A stretch of DNA of 64,000 nucleotides from Linnemannia elongata (Eukaryota > Mortierellomycota > Mortierellomycetes > Mortierellales > Mortierellaceae): NCBI GenBank assembly GCA_036320915.1, contig JAXBDG010000018.1, positions 1,178,001-1,242,000 of the forward strand, given 5' to 3'. Position numbers and translations under genes: made by a program. How positions within the stretch are numbered: position 1 is the first letter of the stretch; every line of letters starts with the position of its first letter. Of the stretch, positions 32,533-44,835 are shown piece after piece. Under the pieces are notes generated by a model. The model did not search any database, was not told the DNA's origin, and saw nothing but the letters and a program-made list of their open reading frames with translations.

Positions 32533-33154
32533 CTACCAAGCACCAAGAATCCCATTACTCTCGAATTGGCTACAACTAAACATCTTCGAACCTTTCTGAG
32601 ACAAGACACACCGCCAGACCCAAACTCATCAACCCATCCAGAGGCGGGTTCCTTAAAACAATGGCGCCGATTCTGGAGAGCCAAGATACCACACCGGGCT
32701 AGGACCATGTGGTGGAGGTTTAAAAGGGATTGGCTCCCCTGTGGAACTCTACGTCACAAGATCTGGAAGCAGGAACCTCACTGCAGCATGGCCGGTTGTC
32801 GAGAGCGACACGAGGACAAGGCACATCACACCTTTCAGTGCACCCCCAAGTACATTGCGTGGCAAACAATCCTTAAGCAACACACCTCCAAAACAGTATG
32901 GTCGGATGATGATCTTCACAAGGTCTTGTCATTCCAACCACCATCCTTTGATATCAAACCCCAATTCAACATCACTATCCCACAACTACTGGCCTGCTGC
33001 CTTATTGGAATCTCAACAGCCAACACTGTTCTCTTTTTACACCAACACACACAATCAAGCAGTGATATCATCCACACCATTCTACAAGAAATCCAGAAAA
33101 CCATAGCGCAGAATAACTTTCTAAAGGCTTTTTAAGCCACAATAAATCGTACTG

Positions 33155-33186
<32 letters not shown>
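32533..33186 (+). mobile_element. 5'-truncated LINE, copy 2
   Basis: Same start base, same frame (to 33135) and same zinc-knuckle end as copy 1, with a poly(A) tail to 33186. Differences include GCACATCACACC for ACACATCACATC, and AATAAATCG for AATAAAATCG at the polyadenylation region. Confidence 0.85.
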
Positions 33187-33188
<2 letters not shown>

Positions 33189-33198
33189 GAACAAATCT

Positions 33199-33295
33199 AT
33201 AGAACAATGGGCTTAATCTCAGCAGATCGTAGCAACAAGGCTACTCTACTGCTTACAATACCCGTTCAATTAAAGTCGTCTGCAATGGATTTACC
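33199..33295 (-). pseudogene. fragment of the large-subunit (28S-type) rRNA gene 3' end
   Basis: Read on the minus strand, the sequence is the conserved end of fungal LSU rRNA: GGTATTGTAAGCAGTAGAG, TAGCCTTGTTGCTACGATC, TGCTGAGATTAAGCC. It continues across the LINE target repeat (AGATTTGTTCGA on this strand), which corresponds to the last bases of mature LSU rRNA. Only about 100 bp is present, with some changes at its far end (33260-33295), so this is a stray fragment and not a working rRNA gene. The LINE pair has inserted at the 3' terminus in antisense orientation. Confidence 0.85.
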
Positions 33296-33380
33296 TCGTG
33301 CCTACCATTGAAAGTTGGTACTATAGAAAAAAGAGTAAATGCAGCAATAACGAAATGCGGGTGATTTGACGCCACTAATT

Positions 33381-36300
33381 TTATTTTGAATTGGCGGCCA
33401 GGAACTGTTTGAACAGGCTACCTTGGTGGCGCGTGGGTCGCTTGATTGCAATAGGATCAAAGGCAGCGGATCGGTTCATGTTCACAACGCGAGGCTCTTC
33501 ATCATCATCGCTTTCGCCATCCGCCCCTTCCCCTTCACCGTGCTGTTGTCGACGTCGTGCCCGTCTCTCCTGCGTATCCAGCTCCGCCAAGTCCAAAAGA
33601 TGTCTCATCGTAGGACGGCCGTGTGGACAGTTCCACGGTTGGTCAATCTCTCCCATATGCCGGACAATGCGCTTCATCTGCGTGTGGTTCAGCACATGGC
33701 CAATCATCACCGACCTTCGGCAAGCCCGTGACGCAAAAAGAGCCCGCACCTTGGAGCATCGAACTATCTTGTCCTGAGGTGAATGCAGCCTGTGCTTGTG
33801 GTGATGTCCTGACTCACACCCAACGTCATCATCTTCGCCCCCCAGGCTACCATACGAGGATGCTGTCTGCTGTGAGAGCAAAAACACAAGTTCCTCGAAA
33901 TCCTGTAGATCAAAAACGACCTTCTCGCTCACAGGTAGCGTCACCAGCTGGAGTCGATGACTGACCTGGGCCTGAGGATCATAGTCGAGGTAAAAGCCGT
34001 TCATGTTGAGCATCTTCATATGATCCACAACCGTGATCTCCTCCTGGGCTGTCAGATGCAGGTTTTTGGGTTGAAACAGTCGCTGTGTCGAAAATACGGT
34101 CTTGGCCTGCAGGGTCTCAAAGTTGTACTTTTCGTCCGACGCGTGTTGGTCAATCACAAAAATGTCCGAGCTGAGAAGTGTCCCACGTCGGACATCGCGC
34201 TTGGATCCGGTTATATCTTGAAGCTCGTTGTTGTCCTGCTCAATGTTGGCATAGTTGTCGAGTCGCGCCACAATAAAGGCCTTGTTGAACTGCCCAAGAA
34301 TCTTCATCCTCTGGAAATCAGCCTTGGAGATGACTCTGCTGAGAGACTGCTGAGCCTTGTCGTCGTCCATGTTGGCAAAGCTGGCGTCAGACAACTTTTG
34401 ACTTCTCAGGCGCCGACTCCGTCGAAGCGCTCGTTGTGAACCCTCAGTGTCCATATCGCCCTCCTCGCTTCCTCCAGTCTGCTCTTCGGAACCACGAGTA
34501 ACCGTCTCTTCCGTTGCTGCAGCAGAGCGCTGTAAATCTAGGGCTCGAGCCTTGGCCTTCTCTTTCCGCAAAAATGCGCGCTCCTGTTCTAGGCGCCTAG
34601 TTTCCTGCAATATCTTCATCCGCAAAGCTCGTTTCCTGCGATGCTCATCCATATCAAATTCGACTTCGATCCACTCACGATCTCCCTCCTCTCTGACCAC
34701 CGAGTCCAGGACGACAACACGCTGCGGCTTTGTAGACTGTAGGCGACTGGCGAATTGATTATGGTCATCCTCGCTGTCACTTAGATTGTCCTCCTCCTCT
34801 TCACGGATCTTGTCGTCCAGAGGGTCATATGTTTCCATCACGTCCAAGTCCAAGGGGCTACCGGGAGGTCCTTCGGTTCGACGATCTAATGATGTCTCCT
34901 CATCCTGGCCCCTTTTCGCCCCTTCTCCGTCAACCACCTTCCTCTCAACCAAAGCTTGATCGATTCTTCGCGCCGCACGGACATTGAGCAGGGGCTCTTC
35001 TTCTCCTTCAGATTCGGAGACACCTTCACTTAATTTCCGTTTCCGCCTATCAGACGATTCATCGACACACATCTTCTCCGTCAGGGTTGTTTGCTGAAGT
35101 CTCGTTGCCATCGTGGCTGTAGAGTCAGGCGACGATCTCGCAACTGAGCTTGCTCTGGAGAGCGACGTCAAGGTGACTGCTTCAATGCTAGCTGTCACTG
35201 GGCGATAAATTGAAGCCGCGGTTGAATGATCTCGCACTCTTCCCAAGTACTCATCCTCGTCCTCGTGCTTCCCCTCCATGCCTTCGTCGTCATGCCGTGG
35301 TTCGCCATCACCGTGCAGGCTGAAAGCTGTGCTCGACTTTAGGCGGGCAGCAAGGTCGGGCTTCTTGATGAGTTGGCTGGCTTGACTGACGGCAAACGTC
35401 GATCGGCTGGGCTCAAATAGTTTCGTCAGCTCGTTTCGCAATTCCTCAACAATCCTGCGCTCATTGTGGAGAAAAATGGTCCTCTTGTCGGGACTGACGT
35501 TGACATCATAGGCTGCTGTCGGCAGGATGAGGTTGGCGACGAGGAAGGGAGATTGGTTGGTGTTGAAAGAGTGGTAGACCTCGTTGATGACACGAGCGAT
35601 CTTGGGCAAAACACAGGGCCGTCCATTGATAAACAGGTACTGTCGATCGGTGGATGATCTTCCCTTTCCGAAACTTGGGGATGAGATATGGCCAGTCAAG
35701 ATGATTTCCTGGTCCTGCTCGTCGTCATCTTGGTCGTCACCGTCGCCTCCTTCCTGCTCTCCGTCGCTGTTAGCCCGTTCTTTGTTCGAGGGTGACTTTA
35801 GTTTGCCCTCGACAAGCTTTAGCTCAAAGTCGATTAGATCGGTCATGGCCTTGGGTCCGAACACGTTGATGATGTTTTGTCTAACCGTTGCATTCCCGCT
35901 TGTCGCTATGTATGTCACCGCCGGTCTAGAGTGAAATGAATATGGCGATTAGTTTTCATTCCAAAGTATCGTGTACAAGACGTTAGGAGAGCTATTCCCA
36001 CGAGGAAGTCAGGGTGACTTTAAGAGTATGCTTTGAATGGAAATCATGTTCAGCTCCATATGTGTACACGTCTTTTGAACATAACATATCCCGATACCGC
36101 TCTCTTGAATAAGTGAGCAAAATGCTTACTTTTTGTCGAGCTGAGAGACGCAACTGATTCTGACATTGGTGGCGATCAAAGCATATGCCTGGACGAGTCC
36201 AATGCACTTGTTGTACTCTCGCTTTATGTTTTTGACAAACTCGCTCCTGCGGACAGGCATGCCTTCGAACAGATTACTGATTTTGACGATGGTGCCTTTT

Positions 36301-37090
36301 GTCATTGGCGCTGGAGTTTTGGACTGGATGACACCGTCCGAGTTGTATTCGACCAAGAGACCTGTTGGGGCAGCGCCGGTCGAGGTTGTGACAGTGACAT
36401 GGGCGAGTGCGCAGAGGGATGACAATGCCTCGCCTCTGAAACCAAAAGAACGAACGCTTGCCAGGTCGTTGAACGAGCGCAGCTTTGACGTGTAGTGCTT
36501 CAATGCTATTAGAAAGGTACGACCCGTCATTGGTAGTTTTTATACTGGTTAGAAAGGCACAACAGAGCGATTGAAATAGATGCTTCGTAAGTAGAAAAAC
36601 ATAGAGAAGAAAATGAAGAAGAAAAATGGATAGAAAAAAAAGACCCTTTGGTTCCCTTGTCCTTGCCATGTAAAAATTGAGCAGAAGATAAAAGGAATAA
36701 AAACTATGTTTGCAATTAATTGAAAATTGGTGGCGAATGGCGTTCTTGACATGTATTTACCAAGGGTTTCGAGATTGGCATCGGTGATCCCGCAGCCGTT
36801 GTCAGTGACAGTGATGTACTCGAGTCCATTCTGCTTGAACTTGACCACTACCGCCGATTGATTTAAGCACAAAAAGAACGTGTCAGTTGTGCATTGCAAG
36901 TCTGATTTTGAATGGGATGGATACATGAAGAAAGAAAAGGGAGAAAAGTACCTATGGATGTTGATCCGGCGTCGAGGCTGTTTTCGAGGAGCTCTTTGAC
37001 GGCGGTTGCCATGTCGAGGACGACCTGCCCGGAGCATATCCTGTGGACAGACTCTCTGTCAATGGCCTTGATTGCGTTTCCGGATGCCAT
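33381..37090 (-). CDS. PMS1: MutL homologue PMS1/PMS2, mismatch repair endonuclease
   Basis: Four exons: 36952-37090, 36761-36847, 36130-36505, 33381-35925; all phases agree, 1,048 residues. The N-terminal GHKL ATPase is complete: [30 protein letters not shown], and the [16 protein letters not shown] block. The C-terminal half after a long acidic linker carries the endonuclease motif [12 protein letters not shown] and the metal-site elements ACRRSVMIG and CPHGRPT. These mark it as the catalytic MutL-alpha subunit (yeast Pms1, human PMS2), the partner of MLH1, which nicks DNA in post-replicative mismatch repair in the nucleus. The next gene starts 825 bp away on the other strand, from a shared intergenic promoter region. 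Confidence 0.97.
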
Positions 37091-37915
37091 CCCAATTAGA
37101 ATAGGGAGGAGTGTGTGTGTTATGAGAGAGTGCAGTAAAAGCAAGAAGACTGAAGGAGGAAGGAAGAAAGAACGTGTGCGTCCTAATAAGGTCATTCAGC
37201 CCTGCTCAGGTACCATCCCATCAGTTGTTAAGGACTATGTCAGACAGCAAAAAGCCACTTTCTCTCTCTCTCTTTGTCATAGTTTCAGTCAGTGTCAGAG
37301 TGTGATGAGAACCCAATTGCATGTCCCTCCTCCTTCTTGCTTCTGCACCAACCAACCAGCCAACCAACCAACCAACCAAACATACCATAACACCTTGCCC
37401 TGTTTTCCACACACACACACCCTTTTTTTTTCTTGACCCTTGGTCACACTCCTGTTCTTCCTCTTTTCTTCTTTCTCTCTCTCTTTATCCTTCTTTCTTT
37501 CTTTCTTTCTTTCTTTGCTTTGCTACTCCTCCTCCTTCCCCCACCCCCCATCATCAACTCAACTCTTCACGGGCAGACTCTCTTGGCTCTTTCTTTCCTT
37601 TCCTTTCCTTTCCTTCTACTGGAACACACATTCACACACACACACACACACACACCATTACTACTACACCATCTACTCTTCTCCTGCCCCTTGCCACTCC
37701 GGTCATCTTCCCTTCCCTTCATTGACCACCAGCCTGTTAGAACCCCGCCTCGGTTCAATCCTCCATTTATTTAACCTACAACAACAGTGCACTCAAAGAG
37801 ACAGGACACACATACACACCCCTGTGTCACACTTCCACAACCCTCTGTACTCTCTTCTACTTCTTCCTCTCTCTCCTTGTCCCTCAGCGTCGTCCACAGT
37901 GTTTGAGCTGCGACG
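37091..37915. other. divergent promoter region, PMS1 and Arf GEF
   Basis: Strongly pyrimidine-rich on the plus strand (37430-37620), with CCAA tetranucleotide repeats (about 37345-37378), a TTTC run (37495-37515), TTTCC repeats (37590-37612) and an AC microsatellite. No gene seen. The ATGs on both sides point outward. Confidence 0.6.
37633..37656. repeat. AC dinucleotide microsatellite
   Basis: Twelve AC units in the shared promoter region. Confidence 0.95.
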
Positions 37916-40900
37916 ATGCAGAGTTCCCAACGTGAGTGCCTGCCTTGCCTGCCTAATACACACAGTGCATGCTGCGTCTTCGTATTATAAAAAGAGAGTC
38001 AAGGGAATTGGTAGCTAAAGAGCGGCTAAGCATACTCTGGACGAATGCGACGACCATCGATATATCTCAACATCTATTATATCATGAAGCAATCCTCGAG
38101 ACGAGAAGAGACGACGAAATAGCGACGACAATCGATGGATCTCAATAACTAAATTACCACAAAGTAATGAAGAAGTGACGACGACAATCGATGGACCGCA
38201 GTACCAATATTACCACGAAAGAATTGACGTGGATAGAAGTGAACAAGAGACACCGTTGGGACAGATAGATGCATATCATGCATCTCTGTTTGCCTTTTCT
38301 CTCTTTTTTGCTCGACACCGATCTGTTCTCAGGATTCACAGGGAGGCCGGTCTTGATTATACTCGACCTTCACTTTGACCTGACTTACCTCTACTCGGCA
38401 AGGGATGGACAAATGAAAAGGAAAAAAAAAATAAAGAGCGATTGATCCGCTTTGAACCCTTGGATACCTTGGATTGACAACAAAACGACAAAGGCGCCCT
38501 TCTTTCACTTTCATTCTCTTCTTTTTTTTGCCGCCTTTACTCACTTACAATTCGCTTTCCTATTTCCCAATAATAGCATCAGCATCGCATAGGAGACGGC
38601 AGTCAGCGCTAGTGTACTCGACATCAAAACTTGATGGATCCCTATCTCCCAATAACCGACTAGGACCTGACCATGGATCGACCAGCCTCACCAACTCCCC
38701 CTTGTCACCCTCCATGTCTCAGCATCACAATCAGACGCCTCAACCGCCAACTACGCCACGCTATAGCAGCAATAATAATGCCAGTAATAATAATAACAAT
38801 GACGAGGATACCAACAGGAACTCGCTTGGGATCTGGAGTGGGTCCAAATCAGCAGCCAGCACACCCAACCTGATTGGGAACGTAGGGAGGTCCCCTGCCG
38901 CCGACTTCTCGTCATCATCGATCACTGTTGGGTCCAACAACTCGACCATGCATCCGCAGGCGCAGGTTCAGGCGGGTGCAGACTCGGGAGCCAGCATGGA
39001 TAGCCAGACAAGTCCCTCGTTCCAACAACGGCGCAAAAGGAGCGAGAGCACCGGCGGCTTCAAAGTAAGTGTCATGTTTCCGTATAATGATGAGCACAAT
39101 GAGTAAGGCCCATTGAAATCCAAGGGGGAGAGGAAGTGAAGCAATTTGAGCCAAAACAGTGATATAAAAGAGAGCGGGACGAAATAGCTCTAATTGCTTT
39201 TTTGAGAGCACAGCGCTTGTTGACGTGTGAATATCATGCAAACCGGTGGACATTTTTTCTAACATTTATGCAAAACATTCATATATATCCTCTCTTTTCT
39301 TTCTTATTTTTTATGCTGCTCTCGTGTTGTCTTCCTTGTCCCTTTTTTTTTTATGCGTCCATCTGAACCTTGCATAGAACACTGCCGGGAACATCACTCG
39401 ACTTGTCAAGAAGAGCAGCAGCAACTTTCTCAAGAAACTCGTCAAAGTAAGAAATAATGAAGCATCTCTCCCTTTGTTGTTTACTTACAGCTTCCTTACC
39501 ACGTACTAGTAGTACTAGTGTAATTCGCTAAAAGTGACAAATACGAAATGAAGCTAAAAAAAAAAAAATGACTCTCTCTGGAAATAGAACTTTGACGACA
39601 AGGATGCACCTCCTATCCCTACTGCTCAGTCTTCACACTTTGCCGCTTCTATGAGCTCACCTTCTCCCCGACAACCAACTCCCAGGAGCGCAACACTTCC
39701 CGATCTTCCCACACTCGCCTCAATCGCTCCAGGACAGACTCAACTAGGACCCTTGTCGACTCCCCCACCCTTGTCACCCTTGATGGGCCAGGAACTTGTC
39801 TCGCACTTTGCCAGCATCGGCCCACCAGTACTAAAAGGAGAACCCCTGAATATGTATCAGCATGCCGCATGCAACCCCAATATCCAGTCATGGCTCCAAA
39901 GCACAGCATCAGAAGGGATTCTGTCCGACACAGTACACCCTCATGCCATGCCACCGCCATCAGCATTCTCTCCAGCAGACCTTACCGCCAGCTTGGCGAT
40001 GTTGACCCAAGACGACGTCGAATGTGACGACGACGAGGACGACGAGGACGAACTGGATGAGGATGAAGACGAAGACATGCCCGCCAATATCTCCAATCGA
40101 CTCTCAAAGCTCTATGAGTCTGGATCACTCCATCTCAATCAATCCCAGACGTCACTGTATTACTCGACAAAGTCGTACCTGTCCGACAGTGAGGCCGCAG
40201 AGTTGGCATCAAGGCGGGCTTCTATGGCACAGGATCCACTGGGATACAGTTTAGGACTGTCAAGGGGTAACTCGATCCGGTTCTCACAATACAGCCTTCA
40301 CAGCCTTCACAGTACTGTGGCACCAATGCACTCATCGTCACCGCCTTCCTCGCCAGGACTCGAAGGTCGGCCTGGACCGACCCGGAGACCTATCTCCTTG
40401 TTTTTACCCTTGACAACGCCTCTGGATGGCGAAGGCGATGACAAGACGGAAGTTGGAGAGGGAGAGTCTGCAGGAGAGGTCGAGACGGGGGAAGTCATTG
40501 CCGATGTCGACAAGGAACCTGCTGAGCCTCTGCACCGGCACGAGTTGAAACGAGAGTTGGAACAGGAGCAGGAGCAGGAGGGAAGCGAGGTGAATACATC
40601 AGAGTTTGTGGTCCCGGGAACTCCTCATCAGCATCCAAGGATCGAGCAGGAGGCCATGTCTGCACTTGACGGACCCGCCATTGTTTGTCAGAGCCCTCTT
40701 GATGCTCCGGAGGGCGCGAGTCACACCCGGCCCTTATCAACGCATCTAAGCCAGCACGACCGGGAGGCATCGGAGGAGAGTGTGCCTGAGTTTGAGGATG
40801 AGGCCGCAAGGAAAGCATCGATCTTGGCTGTTGAAACTGCGAAACGACTGTTCGAGGAGGACGAGACTTTGATGAAACGAGAGGAAATCGCGGCGTACAT

Positions 40901-43895
40901 GGCGACACCCAACGCCTTTTATCGCAGTATCCTGGTGCACTACATGTCGTACTTTGATTTTTCTGGACTACGACTCGACATGGCCTTTCGAGCCCTTTGC
41001 CAAAAGTTAGTCCTGAAAGGAGAGTCTCAGGAAGTCGATCGTGTGCTGGAAGCATTTGCAGGACGCTATGTTACCTGTAACCCAAGGACGCTGTTAGGAG
41101 GCGCGGATCATGCCAAGGATGTGGTCCATGCGATCACCTACTCGATCCTGCTACTCAACACCGATCTCCATATTGTCCAACAATCGAGCAAGATGTCGAA
41201 GTCTGCATTCATCAAAAACACGCTCCACGTGGTTCAGCAGAGCGATCATGATCGCTCAGAAGACATATCGTCGTCCTCCTCTCAATCTGTGATGTCTGTC
41301 GACCCTGTAGGACTGGGCCTGCCTCGGTCCTTGACCGCTGAAACGTCATTGGAGCCCATCTCGCCAACAGGATCCAAAAGACGGACGCCAAGTGTCAAGA
41401 GCTGGAAGAGCGGAAACAGTCAACAGAGCACTGGGCTTGTTGGGAGCAGCATTTCGACCAATACTCAACCCTACAACAGTAAGTTGGGCACGGATCCAAG
41501 AGCGAACAGCGGTCACGGCAACGGCAAGGTCTGGCAACACGAGCTAGAGACACTCCTTAAGGACATCTACACCGCCGTCAAGCAAAACCAGATCTTGTTG
41601 CCAACAGCATCAGCGCCACCAGTGTTCGCAACAAGAGCAGGCTCAAGGTCGAACACGATATCCTCGCCCCCTACATCTCCCGTAGTTTCTGGATTCGGCT
41701 CGTCGTTCCTGTCGAACCGGATGAGCCGATTGATCAACCCTTCGTCCTTCTCGGTTGCATCTAACAACACCCAGTCATTCTCGTCCTCGCAACAACAGCA
41801 GCACCAGCACCTTCAGCCAATTGATTCAGGATTAGGCATGCTAGGAACGAGTGGCAACGGTGGTGGATTCGGTCTGGGAATCTCTGGAAGACGCAACTCT
41901 GTGAGCGCGAGGACCAAGCAGCTCAGGAACGAGGCCATTCAACGACTCAACGCCCAGGCGCACTCTCCCGACGGTGCAGGGGACAGTGACTATGTCGTTG
42001 TGTCACCGCCGACATCTCACTCATCGATCTTTGGATCCAGTCCTCAATTCAGCTCCAGCTCCAGTCTGGCTACGCCCTCCTCCCGTCCCAACCCTCGCTA
42101 TAGTGTTGCAGGCTCGATTTACAACGAAGCCAATGTCCTCAGCCTAGCTCATCAGCACGATCGGGATCTCAACATCAATCGAGTACCCATGAGGACGGGC
42201 ATGCGAGGCAATGAAGGGCAGCAAAGCCAGTTTAGCTCCTCGAGTCGACTCTCAACACTGACTTTGAACACGTCCATGTCAGAATCGACTAATACGACTA
42301 CCCCTTCGGCATCACAGAACAGTCTGGCCTCATTACAGTCACTTGGACCAAGAGCCAGTGTCCACCCTGATGATTCGAGCAACAAGCCAGGAGAAGGTGG
42401 ATCAGAGGACTTTATGCTTCAAGACGATGACAGCGTGTCGATTCAGGAACAAAAGGACCTTTGGCATCAGCACCACCTCCAAACCAGGTACCGCATGGAA
42501 GGGATACTCTGGCGCAAACATCTACTGGAACGAGCGGACAAGAAGGCACAGCATCGTGCTTGGCGTCAACTATTGGTCGTCCTGGATCTAGAACGCGGCA
42601 CACTCTCCATGTTCCGCTCGGACGGACTGTTGCCTTCCATCTCTGCACAACCGCAATCAAACTCCGCTTCACTGGCACCACCTTTTAACGATTCAGATGC
42701 CTCAGTGCCGCTCTTTGACGACATTCCACTTCAGCATACCATCACCAACATCCTTCCGCCTCCAGGATACTCGGCATCGCGACGACATGTCTTTGCCCTT
42801 CAGCTGTTTACAGGAGCCGTTTATTTGTTCCAGACTAAGACTCCTCAGGAGTGCGAGTCCTGGGCACGGACATGTAACTACTGGGCATCGAGGACAAGCA
42901 AGGAGCCGTTGATTGGAGGAGTGGTCAATATGGAGTATGGATGGGGTCGGGCCTTGGATGGTGTGATAATGGCGCTTCAAGCAGAAGAGAGTGCCTCCAC
43001 TACATCTTCAGGAATTGATATGGTCGAGAGTCCTAGACCTATGCAGAGTCAAGGAAGCGAATACCTGAATTATCCTCCGCCTACGACTCCCACCTCTGCA
43101 GGACCTATCGATATTTCTGGACGCGGTCGGAGTGCTTCTATCAAGTCTGGCACCCGTGGATCAATGTCTTCAGGCACAGGTTCGGTCAATGCGCACATGG
43201 GCTCGTCTATGCCAGCTGGAGACCGGATTACGCTATTTGAATGGACGGAACCCATGCCGACGATGAGCCAGAGTTTGTTGACGGAAGAGGAGCAGATGCA
43301 GGCATTGAAGCGATATGTGGCTAGTCTGGAATCCGAGATGGAAGTTCATCAGGAGCATCGCGTTCCTATGATGCGCTTAGTAAGTCGCCTCGACGTCTTT
43401 GTTTTCTAGTGCTGGTGCTATTTATCATTGTCATTTTCCTTGATCGAATGCTTACATTAGTGCGTTTGTACCATGACATGTATATAGTTCCATCCAAAAT
43501 CCAGCAACTACGCCAAGGCATTCAACAACTGGGAACGTCGATCACGTCACTTGCTCAAAGAGATGGTCAAGTACCAGATCTATGTCGAGTGTCTGGAACA
43601 GTCGATTCACTATCAACTCTTGTTTCTCCAACAACAACGTCAGCGAATGAACCAGTTCGAGTCCCCCAACCCCAACCACCATCCTCAGCAACAACAACAC
43701 CAACACCGTCTTGACGAACTTCAGCGTCAGAGTGAAGAACAGAGCATGCTTGAAGCTGTTGAGCTGGCCGGTAACGGTGGTAGCGGTCGTCGGCATAGCA
43801 ATAAGAATGTCGACGTTGAGGCTGAGCTTGAGGCGCTTATTGTTCGGGAAGGACCACCACGGTCGTGGAATCATGACGGACCTTTATCGACGTGA
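37916..43895 (+). CDS. Sec7-PH Arf guanine nucleotide exchange factor (Syt1-like)
   Basis: Five exons: 37916-37931 (16 nt), 38577-39064, 39378-39446, 39588-43379, 43488-43895; phases agree, 1,590 residues. A long Ser/Asn/Gln-rich N-terminal part precedes a Sec7 domain (about residues 605-760) with GLRLDMAFRALCQKLVLKGE and SQEVDRVLEAFAGRY, where the Glu of GES is the catalytic glutamic finger, and with YSILLLNTDLH as the second motif. A PH domain follows (about 1160-1300, MEGILWRKHLLERADKK). After it, NYAKAFNNWERRSRHLLKEM is the helical signature that follows PH in the yeast Syt1/Yel1-type factors. It loads GTP onto Arf GTPases in Golgi or endosomal traffic. The first exon rests on donor, phase and ATG context. 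Confidence 0.92.
38047..38225. repeat. three diverged repeats in the first intron of the Arf GEF gene
   Basis: GCGACGACCATCGATATATC (38047), GCGACGACAATCGATGGATC (38120) and GACGACGACAATCGATGGAC (38177) head three units, the last two followed by similar ATTACCAC(A/G)AA stretches. Spacing is about 73 and 57 bp. Confidence 0.7.
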
Positions 43896-44324
43896 GAAAA
43901 GTCCTGCTCTCCCTTTTTTTCCCCTCTAGGGACTAATTAAAAATATACCCTACTGTTGCAGCATCGATTCTTTGCCTATTATCCACCATCCTTGCGTAAG
44001 AACACAGCCCCTCAGACAATGAGACACATTTGTAAGCCACTCCGTCTTTCCTCTAGGCTTAGTCAATTATCACAAGCGGCAAAGCCCCGGCTTCAACCTT
44101 GAATGAAGTTCAAAGACAACTGCAGCGTTTTCGTAGAAGTCTCATGTGGGAGCCGGAGTTTATCTTGTGTTAACTGTTAACTACACTCGTAGCTGTGAGC
44201 ATGAACGCACACAATCATGAACGAGTCTCCGATTTGTCATGTAAGCGAACAAAACTTGCTCAAACGCTTGTATTACGGTCTTCGCCCGATTTGCTTGAGT
44301 AGAGTTCCAACACTGCTTGACACC
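43896..44324. other. interval after Arf GEF
   Basis: The 3' flank of the Arf GEF gene followed by about 400 bp with no gene seen. A splice acceptor (CCTTCCAG) at about 44329 precedes the family remnant described next. Confidence 0.5.
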
Positions 44325-44815
44325 TTCCAGGACTATCACCAAGGTTTACATAATTCCTCATAGCCACTGTCCTGGTGTCTGGCACCGTAGGACTCTACGC
44401 TCCTCTCCGCAAATCTCTACGCGTATTTCGATAGTTTCTCTGGATCACCGTGACCCTCACCATATATATATATTTGAGGATTGCTCACGAATGAAAGCAC
44501 TCATTTCTACATATTCACAAAGTATCCAAGGTAGAGCCTTCAACATAAGTACCATTGCTGCAGTTACTTCGAAAGTGATGGTCAAAGAGGTCTATTCTTT
44601 TCAGAGACTAATGGCAGCATCATATTTACGACTCTATTAGCTATGCTCGTGGTCTGGCTCATATGGCTTGTTGTCAAGGATCTGGAGAGGCGAGATAGGA
44701 GGATCGCCATGACGAAAGTTGAATCCACGGTAGCCAATGGCACCGTCGCCCACCAAGACGCCGGGAGCTGCAGAGAGAAGGGACGGTCTTGGATATTATT
44801 GTAACTTAGTCATAT
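44325..44815 (+). pseudogene. third-exon remnant of the membrane family
   Basis: After an acceptor-like CAG, the sequence reads a His-Gln pair, then ATVLVSGTVGLYAPLRKSLR (44363-44425), which matches VGLYALYRKSLRLSRG of copy C, and stops. Farther on, LVVWLIWLVVKDLERRDRRI followed by AMTKVEST (44645-44735) matches the C-terminal span and VKDLEERNSRIAKARVES of copy C. The two parts are separated by stops, and no exon 1 or 2 is nearby. It is an orphan copy of exon 3 about 22 kb from the intact genes, just past the stop of the FUSC gene on the other strand. Confidence 0.75.
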
Positions 44816-44835
44816 CCGCGTTCATTCACACCTCA

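Larger units (their letters stand above)
31854..33198 (+). mobile_element. tandem array: target repeat - LINE 3' end - target repeat - LINE 3' end - target repeat
   Basis: TCGAACAAATCT occurs at 31854-31865, 32521-32532 and 33187-33198. Between successive copies lies one 5'-truncated LINE ending in poly(A). The 12-mer is therefore the target-site duplication, present three times around two elements. The two bodies are almost identical and begin at exactly the same internal base (CTACCAAGCACC). Confidence 0.9.

Noticed and set aside
37321..38018. Overlapping open frames of 113-192 codons upstream of the Arf GEF gene
   Set aside because: Simple-sequence artefacts of the CT/AC-rich promoter region.
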